Assembly (NCBI GenBank): GCA_026391435.1
Contig: JAPLEJ010000003.1
Span: 1 to 64,000, forward strand
Direction of reading: 5' to 3'
DNA from: Bacteroidota bacterium
GTDB lineage: Bacteria > Bacteroidota > Bacteroidia > Chitinophagales > Chitinophagaceae
Length of the DNA: 64,000 nucleotides
Under the pieces are notes generated by a model, which was given only the letters and a program-made list of their open reading frames with translations, did no database searches and had not been told where the DNA came from. This document shows positions 27,249 to 35,707 of this stretch, in pieces. Within the stretch, counting starts at the first letter, position 1, and the number at the start of each line of letters is the position of its first letter. The translations under genes were made by a program, and so were the position numbers.

Positions 27249-27301
27249 CTTATGGTTTACTTTTATATTGGAACTTTGGCGTTGATTCAAAATGCTATAC
27301 T

Positions 27302-28726
27302 ATGAAAATTGAGCAAATTTATACTGGATGTTTAGCACAAGGTGCTTATTATATTATGAGCGATGGAGAAGTGGCTATTATTGATCCATTAAGGGAGGTG
27401 GATCCATATATTCAAAAAGCTGCTTTAGATAAAGCAAAAATTAAATTTGTTTTAGAAACACATTTTCATGCCGATTTTGTTTCAGGCCATTTAGATTTAG
27501 CAAAAAAAACGGGTGCTAAAATAGTCTTTGGTCCGAATGCTGCTCCTTCATTTGATTTTTATGCTGCAAAGGACAATGAAGAAATTGCAATAGGTAAAAT
27601 TAAAATAAGGGTATTACATACACCTGGACATACAATGGAGAGTACTTCTTATTTACTGATTAATGAGCAAGGTAAAGAAGTTGCCTTATTCAGTGGAGAT
27701 ACTTTGTTTATAGGAGATGTGGGTCGTCCCGATTTAGCACAAAAATTAAAGTCGGACTTAACACAGGAAATATTAGCTGGTTATTTATATGATTCGCTTA
27801 GAAATAAAATAATGACTTTGTCGGATGATATTATTATTTATCCTGCACATGGCGCAGGCAGTGCTTGTGGTAAAAAAATGAGCAAGGAAACACAAGATAC
27901 CTTGGGTAATCAAAAGTTAACCAACTATGCATTAGACGCAAACATGACCAAGTCTGAATTTATCGAAGCGGTGTTAGACGGATTGGTAGCGCCTCCCGGG
28001 TATTTCCCTTTAAATGTCATGATGAATATACAAGGCTATGATAGTATTGATCAAGTTTTGGAGAGAGGACAACATGCAATGACTCCTTCTGTTTTTGAAA
28101 CGGTGGCCAACGAAACAGGCGCTTTAATTTTAGATACACGCGATGCGCAAACATTTGCAAAAGGGTTTATACCTAATTCCATAAATATTGGTATTGATGG
28201 CAGTTTTGCACCCTGGGTAGGCGCGATGATTCCCGATATAAAACAAGAAATTTTATTAGTAGCAGAGGAAGGTAGAGCGTCCGAAATTATTACACGACTA
28301 GCTAGAGTAGGCTACGATTTTACCATTGGTTATTTAGAAGGTGGATTTAATGCTTGGAAGGAATCTGGAAAGGAAATAGATTTTATTAAGTCCATTGATG
28401 CAAATGAATTAGCCTTACTTCAAAAGCAAGACGCGCAACTGTCTATTTTAGATGTTCGAAAATCCTCCGAATTCAAAAGCGAACATATTAAAGGTGTTCA
28501 AAATGCACCACTTGATTTTATCAATGATAGTATGGCCTCTATTGACAAAGAGAAAACTTATTATGTGCATTGTGCAGGAGGATATCGATCTATGATATTT
28601 GTATCCATTTTAAAAGCCAGGGGATTTGATCATTTAATTGATGTAAAAGGAGGGTTTAAGGAAATCAAAGAATCAGGCCAATTCAAACTAACCGATTACA
28701 GCATCCCTTCTACTTTACTTTTGTAA
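27302..28726 (+). CDS. CstB-like persulfide dioxygenase - pseudorhodanese - rhodanese fusion
   Basis: 474 residues from ATG 27302; an in-frame TTG at 27242 would place the start inside the regulatory site. Residues 1-235: metallo-beta-lactamase-fold ETHE1-type dioxygenase with HFHADFVSGH (54-63), HTPGHT (His110 last conserved) and SGDTLFIGDVGRPDL (Asp133), the mononuclear iron ligands. Residues 262-360: rhodanese fold whose active loop is AEEGR and has no cysteine. Residues 368-467: second rhodanese with active Cys424 in HCAGGYRS. The order matches staphylococcal CstB, which oxidises persulfides to thiosulfate/sulfite. Neighbours are a sulfite exporter, DsrE protein and thiosulfate dehydrogenase. 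Confidence 0.87.
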   Translation: MKIEQIYTGCLAQGAYYIMSDGEVAIIDPLREVDPYIQKAALDKAKIKFVLETHFHADFVSGHLDLAKKTGAKIVFGPNAAPSFDFYAAKDNEEIAIGKIKIRVLHTPGHTMESTSYLLINEQGKEVALFSGDTLFIGDVGRPDLAQKLKSDLTQEILAGYLYDSLRNKIMTLSDDIIIYPAHGAGSACGKKMSKETQDTLGNQKLTNYALDANMTKSEFIEAVLDGLVAPPGYFPLNVMMNIQGYDSIDQVLERGQHAMTPSVFETVANETGALILDTRDAQTFAKGFIPNSINIGIDGSFAPWVGAMIPDIKQEILLVAEEGRASEIITRLARVGYDFTIGYLEGGFNAWKESGKEIDFIKSIDANELALLQKQDAQLSILDVRKSSEFKSEHIKGVQNAPLDFINDSMASIDKEKTYYVHCAGGYRSMIFVSILKARGFDHLIDVKGGFKEIKESGQFKLTDYSIPSTLLL

Positions 28727-28749
28727 ATGTATTCCTTAGGTAGGTAATA

Positions 28750-28792
28750 CATAACTAATAATTTCTTACATTCATGTAAATTATTAGTTATG
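28750..28792 (+). promoter_or_regulatory. Perfect 15-bp inverted repeat covering the DsrE start codon
   Basis: CATAACTAATAATTT (28750-28764), 13-base spacer, AAATTATTAGTTATG (28778-28792). The last three bases are the ATG of the next gene. The spacer contains an alternative inner pair TACAT/ATGTA (28767-28771, 28774-28778). As DNA it could be an operator; as RNA the stem would bury the start codon and its ribosome-binding area. Confidence 0.7.
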
Positions 28793-29224
28793 AAAAACAG
28801 GTTGCGTCAGATTATCCCAATTTTTACGATACTCTTTTTAAGCCATTTTTGTCAAGCACAACAAGCTGCAGTTCAACATAAAATAGTCATTCAATTAACG
28901 ACAGCGGACACGAGCGCTTGGTCATCAACCATTGGTGGTATAAAAAATATTCAAAAAGTATTTAAAACAGATCTTCAAATTGAAGTGGTGGTGCACGGAA
29001 AAGCACTTGATTTTTTAGTGAAGGACAAAACCTTTTTTGCAAATGAAATTGCAGGATTGACTAAAGAAGGAATAGTATTTTCAGCCTGCGAAAATTCAAT
29101 GCGCAGACACAATATAAAAAAAGCAGATTTGCTAACTGATGCCTTTACTGTGCCTTCGGGTGTGGTGGAAGTGATTTTAAAACAAGAACAAGGCTGGAGT
29201 TATTTAAAAGCCAGTAATAATTAG
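28790..29224 (+). CDS. Exported DsrE-family protein
   Basis: 144 residues: signal peptide cut near CQAQ (residue 24), then a DsrE/DsrF-like alpha/beta fold (KIVIQLTTAD, then EVVVHGKALDFL, then GIVFSACENSMRRHNI). The single conserved Cys100 is where DsrE relatives carry sulfane sulfur, so a persulfide-carrier or sulfur-trafficking role is plausible in the periplasm. It lies between the CstB-like fusion (63 bases upstream) and the TsdA-type cytochrome (23 bases downstream), all in one direction. The start codon lies inside a perfect inverted repeat. Confidence 0.75.
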   Translation: MKNRLRQIIPIFTILFLSHFCQAQQAAVQHKIVIQLTTADTSAWSSTIGGIKNIQKVFKTDLQIEVVVHGKALDFLVKDKTFFANEIAGLTKEGIVFSACENSMRRHNIKKADLLTDAFTVPSGVVEVILKQEQGWSYLKASNN

Positions 29225-29247
29225 CGGTCACTTATTCCTAAGTACTT

Positions 29248-30240
29248 ATGAAAAAGTGGTTCAGATATTTTGTGATCATCTCATCCTTTGTATATTTTTT
29301 TTGGAAATTAAGTATCGATGATACTATAATGCGTTCGCATGAAAAAAAAATGAAGACGATACAGGACAGCTCTGCTTGGGTCGGAGCTTCGCATTATCAA
29401 ATTCCAATTGATTCAAATCAACATGATCCTTTAATAAGATATGGTTATGAACTCATAGCACATACTGCAAAGTATTTAGGTCCCAAGGGATCTGTCATGC
29501 AAATAACCAATGGAATGAATTGTCAAAATTGTCATTTGGAAGCTGGCACTAAACCATGGGGTTTAAATTTTGGTTCGGTCTATTCTACTTATCCAAAATT
29601 TAGAGAACGTTCAGGTGCTATTGAAACAATTTATAAAAGAATCAATGATTGTATGGAGCGTAGCTTAAATGGAAAAGCGCTTGATACCAATTCTAAAGAG
29701 ATGCAGGCCATCTATGCTTATATTCAGTGGCTAGGGAAGGAAGTTCCTCGTAGCAAACAAGTGAAAGGTGCTGGTATTGAAATGCTACCCATATTATCGG
29801 TTGCTGCAAATCCTCAAAAAGGCGCTTTGGTATTTTCTATCCATTGTCAAAAATGTCATGGTCTAGAAGGACAAGGTGTAATAAATAAGGAAGGGGATAT
29901 GTATGAATATCCACCATTATGGGGTATGCATAGTTATAATGATGCTGCTGGAATAAATCAACTTTCTAAATTAGCAGGCTTTATTAAAAACAATATGCCT
30001 CATGGCATTAATTATCATCAGCCAACTTTAAGCAATGAAGAGGCATGGGAAGTAGCAGCATTTATTAATTCCCACAATCGACCAACGCAGGATAAATCCA
30101 AGGATTGGCCCGTTCTTGCAACTAAACCTTTTGACTATCCTTTTGGTCCCTATGCTGATACATTTTCAGTAACACAGCATAGGTATGGTCCTTTTGCTCC
30201 TATTCAACAAGATCAATGGAGTAGGGACTCAAAAAAATAG
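29248..30240 (+). CDS. tsdA: Dihaem c-type cytochrome, TsdA-type thiosulfate dehydrogenase
   Basis: 330 residues. N-terminal signal or anchor (5-20). Two haem sites: C92-QN-C95-H96 and C200-QK-C203-H204. The N-terminal domain has GMNCQNCHLEAGT, then RINDCMERSLNG with Cys135 exactly 39 residues after His96; in characterised TsdA the distal cysteine ligand of haem 1 has the same spacing. Met250 in NNMPHG is the likely haem 2 ligand. TsdA joins two thiosulfate molecules into tetrathionate with cytochrome electron acceptors, or runs in reverse. Directly downstream of the DsrE gene, ending at a weak terminator. SoxA/other dihaem cytochromes are a less likely alternative. Confidence 0.82.
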   Translation: MKKWFRYFVIISSFVYFFWKLSIDDTIMRSHEKKMKTIQDSSAWVGASHYQIPIDSNQHDPLIRYGYELIAHTAKYLGPKGSVMQITNGMNCQNCHLEAGTKPWGLNFGSVYSTYPKFRERSGAIETIYKRINDCMERSLNGKALDTNSKEMQAIYAYIQWLGKEVPRSKQVKGAGIEMLPILSVAANPQKGALVFSIHCQKCHGLEGQGVINKEGDMYEYPPLWGMHSYNDAAGINQLSKLAGFIKNNMPHGINYHQPTLSNEEAWEVAAFINSHNRPTQDKSKDWPVLATKPFDYPFGPYADTFSVTQHRYGPFAPIQQDQWSRDSKK

Positions 30241-30264
30241 CCTTACATAAAAAATGCAAGGCTA
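30238..30264 (+). terminator. Hairpin at the end of the sulfur operon
   Basis: TAGCCTT (30238-30244, including the TAG stop) pairs with AAGGCTA (30258-30264), with an inner CAT/ATG continuation. Only a short T stretch follows, so termination may be inefficient. Confidence 0.5.
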
Positions 30265-30285
30265 TTTGAATAAGTGAGAATAATT

Positions 30286-32769
30286 TTATTTCTTACGTTC
30301 TATCTCTTTATTTAGTTCCTCCATATCCACCGATCTTTCAGTATTGTCGCCTAATAAATATTTTGAAAAATAATCGGCGGTTCTCCAAAACCAATATTCA
30401 CTCATGTCACCAAAGCCATGTCTTTGCGTGGGTAGTATCAACATATCAAAACGCTTATTAGCCTTAATTAATGCATTCACTACCCTAAGGGTATTAGATG
30501 GGTGCACATTGTTATCTATTTCACCATGAATTAATAATAATTTACCTTTTAAATTTTTAGCGATATCTGGATTTTTATCAATCATATAAGTAAAAGTAGT
30601 ATCTCCCTTATCTGAAATATTTTCTTTTACACCATTGTGCTTTTCACTCCACCATCTATTATAAACACTATTATCGCGATTCCCTGCATTGCTAACTGCA
30701 ACTTTAAATATGTCCGGATAGACCAACATGGCGGCAGTGCTCATGAACCCACCACCACTATGTCCATGAATACCCACTTTATCACGATCTATAAATTTAA
30801 ATCTGTCTGCTAATTGTTCGATGGTTGCTTTTTTATCAGCTAATCCATAATCCCTTAAGTTCCCATATCCATAATTATGATACCATTTGCTGCGAGCAGG
30901 GTGACCTCCTCGATTACCAATGGTCACTACAACAAAACCCAATTGAGCTAAACGATCAATGCGATCCATTCCTTTACTAAAACTTTTATTTACCGATTCG
31001 GTTTGTGGTCCAGGATAAACATATTCTATAATGGGATATTTTTTGGTGCTATCAAAATCAAAAGGTTTGTACATCACCCCGAAAATATCAGTAATACCGT
31101 CGTCTGCTTTCACTTTAAAGGTTTCAGGATATTTATAACCTGCCGCAAATAAGGAACTTAAATCCGCTGTTTCTAGGTCCATTAATTTTCTACCTTCAGT
31201 CGAATATAAGGTGGAAGTAGGCGTTGAATTGATGCGCGATGAATTATTGACAAAATAATTTTTTTTGTCATTCATACTAAAGTTATGATCAAAATTACCT
31301 GGGTTCAGTAATTGTAAACCAGAACCATCAAAATTAACTTTGTATAAGTGTAAGTAGTATGGATCCTCCTTTACATTACTATTTACATTTTCTTTTCCAT
31401 TGGCCGAAAAGTAAACCACTCTTTTTTCTTCATCAATTGAAACAATATCTTCAATATGCCATGGCCCCTGTGTAATTTGATTTTTTACTTTACCCTCCTT
31501 GTCATGTAAATACAAATGCGCCCAACCATCTCGCTCACTCCATTCTATTATTTCTTCTCCATTTTTGATCAACCCTGGTTTTTTAATTTCAACATAAGTA
31601 TTAAGACTTTCCTCAATTAAAGTTTTAACAACACCTGTATTAATGTCTACCACACATTGGTCAATTTTTTTAAGATCCCGACTCGTACGAGATAGGTATA
31701 GTTTATCATTTGTTCCCAACCAAATCATTGGTTTGTGCTCGTCGTCACGTGTATTGACATTCGTAGTTTTATTCCATAACGAAATATCCTGGTCTTTAAA
31801 TAAGGAAACATCAATTTCTTTATAAGTGAATGCAGTCATATCAACCATCATTAAATGGTCCATAGGTGCTTCCTTTTCGCCCGGCATCCAATATTTATAT
31901 GTTTCTAATGTAGGGCGCGGATCGGCGATACTATTAATCACCCATAAATCTTTCACTTTTCGATTATCTACTTTAGATACGGCAAGATGTTTGCTGTCCT
32001 CGCTCCACATGGCAGATACAGACTTTCGTTTATTTTTATTTTTTTCTGCGTCTACATTTGTCTCTCCGCCACCTCCATAGGCACTTTCACTATGCCAACT
32101 ATAATTTTGTATACCATCTTTAGTAATGGCATGTTCCACAATGGCACTGTCGTCTTCATTTTTTATAGCTTTATCATAATTTTCTTTATCCATATAAAAT
32201 AAATTATAATTTCTTCCAAAGACAATTATTTTTTCATCTGGCGATACATTTGCCCAACTTGGTTTTCGTTTTGGCTTTTTAAATCCTACTAATTCATTAA
32301 GTTGTTCAGTCATTAAATTATATTCGAAATAAAATGTCTTCTTAATTTTTTCGGGCTTCTCGTCTTTTTTTAATATACCTTCTTTATTTATTTCAATAGA
32401 ACTTTTCACTTCAAATTGTATCCAGTTTTCATCCTTAATAAATTTTAAGGAATCAATAGGGAGGTGCTGACCATCAAATGGGTCTTTAATTATTTTAGTA
32501 AGCTCTGCTGCTAGTTTATCACGATTAAACATTGATTTTTTTTCGTATTTAGTAGGGTCTACTATATTCCACTGTTTTCCTTCGCTGGTTTCATAAGTGT
32601 ACCAAAATTTATTGGACAGTTTTAACCAATGCGGGTCCACTGATAATGAAAAAATCATTTTGTCTAATTTTTTAGGAGCAAAACGAGCTGCCAAATTATA
32701 ATTTGCTTTTTGTTGACTTATTGCAAAAAAAGGCAATAGCATGACAATGAAGAGTAAGTATTTACGCAT
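30286..32769 (-). CDS. S9 family peptidase (dipeptidyl peptidase IV type)
   Basis: 827 residues from Met at 32769; ten extra residues to 32799 would spoil the leader. Signal peptide (cut near FAISQQ), DPP IV-type beta-propeller (about 60-560) and C-terminal alpha/beta-hydrolase domain. Catalytic triad: Ser671 in GHSGGGF, Asp752 in HGEIDNNVHP, His784 in QRHGFG. Periplasmic or cell-surface release of dipeptides, mainly Xaa-Pro, is the family role. Stand-alone gene between the sulfur operon and the divergent serine hydrolase. Confidence 0.88.
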   Translation of the reverse strand: MRKYLLFIVMLLPFFAISQQKANYNLAARFAPKKLDKMIFSLSVDPHWLKLSNKFWYTYETSEGKQWNIVDPTKYEKKSMFNRDKLAAELTKIIKDPFDGQHLPIDSLKFIKDENWIQFEVKSSIEINKEGILKKDEKPEKIKKTFYFEYNLMTEQLNELVGFKKPKRKPSWANVSPDEKIIVFGRNYNLFYMDKENYDKAIKNEDDSAIVEHAITKDGIQNYSWHSESAYGGGGETNVDAEKNKNKRKSVSAMWSEDSKHLAVSKVDNRKVKDLWVINSIADPRPTLETYKYWMPGEKEAPMDHLMMVDMTAFTYKEIDVSLFKDQDISLWNKTTNVNTRDDEHKPMIWLGTNDKLYLSRTSRDLKKIDQCVVDINTGVVKTLIEESLNTYVEIKKPGLIKNGEEIIEWSERDGWAHLYLHDKEGKVKNQITQGPWHIEDIVSIDEEKRVVYFSANGKENVNSNVKEDPYYLHLYKVNFDGSGLQLLNPGNFDHNFSMNDKKNYFVNNSSRINSTPTSTLYSTEGRKLMDLETADLSSLFAAGYKYPETFKVKADDGITDIFGVMYKPFDFDSTKKYPIIEYVYPGPQTESVNKSFSKGMDRIDRLAQLGFVVVTIGNRGGHPARSKWYHNYGYGNLRDYGLADKKATIEQLADRFKFIDRDKVGIHGHSGGGFMSTAAMLVYPDIFKVAVSNAGNRDNSVYNRWWSEKHNGVKENISDKGDTTFTYMIDKNPDIAKNLKGKLLLIHGEIDNNVHPSNTLRVVNALIKANKRFDMLILPTQRHGFGDMSEYWFWRTADYFSKYLLGDNTERSVDMEELNKEIERKK

Positions 32770-32931
32770 AGGATTGATTTGTATTTTGAAAATTACCAAA
32801 TATGTTCTAATCTACCTACTTGATTGCTCCTTTTTTGATGAAAGGGGCTATTGTAGACAGCGCTTAATTAATTGGCAGACATTTTTTTTAGATGTAATGA
32901 AATATTAATTAAATTAGATAAAATCAATCTT

Positions 32932-34461
32932 ATGAAATCCTTCTTTATTAGCTTCTTTTTGATCATACAGTTAATGCAACTTGATGCACAAGTGCCTTCG
33001 GCATTTACAGCTCCAGCCTATCAGGACGCCACTCGTAATGAACGAATTGCTAAAACATTTCCCCTTGTGGAGCAGCTCTATAAAAAATTTGCAACTGAAA
33101 ATCATTTTCCAGGTTACGCTTTTGGCATTGTTGTAGACGGAAAATTAGTTTATAAGGGAAATGAAGGGTATGCGAATTTGGAGGAAAAAATTCCTGCATC
33201 TAGTACTTCCATGTTTCGTATTGCATCCATGTCAAAAAGTTTTACCTGCATGGCCATTTTAAAGTTAAGAGACGAAGGAAAATTACAATTGGACGATGCT
33301 GTTGAAAAATACATCCCGGCTTTAAAAGGGCAAGGACTTACAACAGATGCCCCCTTCATTACGATACGTCATTTAATGAGTCATAGCGCAGGTTTCCCTG
33401 AGGACAATCCTTGGGGAGATAGACAATTAGATGATACAGAAGCTGACTTGAATACACTTATCAAAAAGCAATTATCTTTTTCTAATACGGCTGGAGTCGC
33501 CTATGAGTATAGTAATTTAGGTTTTGCCATGTTGGGCTATATTATTCATAAAGTATCAGGCATGACTTATGACGTATATATTCAAAAAAATATTCTGACA
33601 CCCTTAGGAATGAATAATACAACATATGAGTATACTACTATTCCTAAAGATAAATTTGCGTTTGGATATCGATACATTAATAATCAATGGCGTAAAGAGC
33701 AACCATTAAAGAATGGCATTTATGGTGCAATGGGAGGGATGATTACTTCAATTGATATGTTTAGTAAGTATGTTGCCATGCATGAAGCAGCATGGCCTGA
33801 GCGAAATGGTAATGAAACCTTTCCATTAAAACGAAGTAGTATTAGAGAAATGCATCAACCTGCTCGCTTCATTGGATTGAATCCATATACTCGATTCCCA
33901 AGTGGCAAAATAATGGCAACCATTGACAGCTATTCCTATGGGCTTCATTGGATGATTGATGCAGAAAATAAAAAAAGTATTGGACATAGCGGCGGTTTGC
34001 CTGGGTTTGGATCCAACTGGCGATTTTTACCCGAATATGGGATTGGTGTTATTTTATTTGCTAATGTAACCTATGCGCCAACTTCGACCATCAACTTAAT
34101 TGTATTAGATACGATGATTCAATTGGCCCAACTAAAGCCACGCCAAATAAGTGTTTCGCCCATATTAGCAAAAAGGCAAAAGGAATTAGCCGGCATCATC
34201 ACTCATTGGAACAACAAGGAAACTATTTTTGCTGAGAATTTTTTTGATGATTATCCTATTGATGCCTTAAAGAAATCCGCTGATGAAATTTTTATCAAAG
34301 TCGGGAAAATTAAAAAAGTAAATGAAATGGTTGCCGAGAATCAATTAAGAGGGTATTGTATTATTGAATGTGATAGGGGTAAATTAAAGTTGGCATTTAC
34401 TTTAACACCCGAAAATCCAGCGCTCGTTCAAGAATACCATTTAACGATCGAAAATCCTTAA
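32932..34461 (+). CDS. Exported serine hydrolase, beta-lactamase family
   Basis: 509 residues from ATG 32932; the open frame from TTG 32872 adds a non-leader sequence. Signal peptide cut after LDAQ (residue 20). Motifs: SMSK (Ser99, Lys102), YSN (193-195) and GHSGG (351-355), the third box being His instead of Lys as in esterase/peptidase members. The C-terminal 130 residues form an extra domain. Third-site substrate unknown; one of three members of this family in the window, the others being at 1157 and 44976. Confidence 0.85.
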   Translation: MKSFFISFFLIIQLMQLDAQVPSAFTAPAYQDATRNERIAKTFPLVEQLYKKFATENHFPGYAFGIVVDGKLVYKGNEGYANLEEKIPASSTSMFRIASMSKSFTCMAILKLRDEGKLQLDDAVEKYIPALKGQGLTTDAPFITIRHLMSHSAGFPEDNPWGDRQLDDTEADLNTLIKKQLSFSNTAGVAYEYSNLGFAMLGYIIHKVSGMTYDVYIQKNILTPLGMNNTTYEYTTIPKDKFAFGYRYINNQWRKEQPLKNGIYGAMGGMITSIDMFSKYVAMHEAAWPERNGNETFPLKRSSIREMHQPARFIGLNPYTRFPSGKIMATIDSYSYGLHWMIDAENKKSIGHSGGLPGFGSNWRFLPEYGIGVILFANVTYAPTSTINLIVLDTMIQLAQLKPRQISVSPILAKRQKELAGIITHWNNKETIFAENFFDDYPIDALKKSADEIFIKVGKIKKVNEMVAENQLRGYCIIECDRGKLKLAFTLTPENPALVQEYHLTIENP

Positions 34462-34664
34462 TCAGATTTATATCAGAATACAAGCCATTTTTATGTTATA
34501 TGTGGTGATTTGTTGACGATGAAAAGCAAATCGGTTAAACATGCCAAGCCCAATAAATAAAATGAGCATGAGTGGCTATGCGTAAATGCCTCAAATTTTT
34601 GAATGCATTCACCTTAATTACATTAATTTGCATCCTTATTTAGCACATTAATTTATATTCTATT

Positions 34665-35702
34665 ATGGAGGAGCAAAAAAAGAAAAAACAAGCTAGTATT
34701 CGTAAAGTGGTGATTAGCATCTTATTGATGGTAGCCTTGTATTTTGGCGGAAGAAAAGTTATTTTTTCAATGACGCACGAAACCACAGATAACGCACAAA
34801 TTGAAACCTCTATTGTACCTGTCTTAACTCGAATTTCAGGCTATGTAAAAACCTTAGAAGTGAAGGATTATGATTCTGTGCATCAAACTCAAATTTTAGC
34901 ACAATTAGATGATGCTGAATTAAAAATGCAATTAGAAGAGCAGCAAGCCGATTTGCTTCAAACTTCTGCTGAGGTTTCTAATGCAAAAGCACAATTAGAA
35001 AATGCCATACTTGCTCTAAAAATCAATAAGGGTAATATTGATTTAAAAAATATTAAATTAAAAAAGGTAGGGAATGATTTAAATAGAGATCAAAATTTAT
35101 TTAAGGAACAGGCTATTACTAAAAAACAGTTAGAGGAATCTGAATTTCAAGTTTCTACTGCGAATCAGGAATCGAGTAATGCACAAACTGAATATGCAAC
35201 AGCCAATAATAAAATTGCGGCATTAAAGGAAAATGTAAATAGGGTTTTAGCTATGATTGATATGAAAAAAGCTAAAATTAAAGAAACACAATTAAAATTA
35301 ACTTATACCACCATAATTGCTCCCAATACAGGAAAGCTGGGTAAAAAAAATATCAGTATTGGTCAATTTGTGCAAGCGGGCACTCCTTTATTTAGTATTG
35401 TAAATGACAGTAATTTTTGGGTAATTGCTAATTTTAAGGAAAGTCAATTAGCTTCTTTAATTGAAACAAAAAAAGTAAAAATTCGTCTAGATGCTTTTCC
35501 GGATTTAGACATCGATGGTACCATCCAAAGTTTAAGTGATGCAACAGGTGCAAAATTTTCATTACTTCCTCCAGATAATTCAAGTGGAAATTTTATTAAA
35601 GTAACCCAACGAATTCCTGTAAAAATAGCCATCAACAATCAAGCTGCTTTTAAAAATAAATTAAGAGCAGGAATGAGTGTATTTATCACCGTTGACAAAT
35701 AG
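34665..35702 (+). CDS. emrA: HlyD/EmrA-family membrane fusion protein
   Basis: 345 residues: short Lys-rich cytoplasmic start, one membrane helix (about 14-31), a biotinyl-lipoyl half (43-75), a coiled-coil hairpin (76-215), second lipoyl half starting TIIAPNTGKLGKKNISIGQFV and a beta-barrel domain. It is the periplasmic adaptor of a tripartite pump whose inner-membrane transporter (35708) and outer-membrane channel (37316) follow with gaps of 5 and 33 bases. The upstream 203-base interval holds no regulator gene; I see only AT-rich sequence with a weak TTTG (34627) and TATATTCT promoter candidate. Confidence 0.88.
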   Translation: MEEQKKKKQASIRKVVISILLMVALYFGGRKVIFSMTHETTDNAQIETSIVPVLTRISGYVKTLEVKDYDSVHQTQILAQLDDAELKMQLEEQQADLLQTSAEVSNAKAQLENAILALKINKGNIDLKNIKLKKVGNDLNRDQNLFKEQAITKKQLEESEFQVSTANQESSNAQTEYATANNKIAALKENVNRVLAMIDMKKAKIKETQLKLTYTTIIAPNTGKLGKKNISIGQFVQAGTPLFSIVNDSNFWVIANFKESQLASLIETKKVKIRLDAFPDLDIDGTIQSLSDATGAKFSLLPPDNSSGNFIKVTQRIPVKIAINNQAAFKNKLRAGMSVFITVDK

Positions 35703-35707
35703 TATGC

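Noticed and set aside
30286-32769. Possible prophage or mobile insertion because of a large gene next to hairpins
   Set aside because: It is a typical S9 peptidase gene; no integrase, att repeat or transposase was seen in the whole window.
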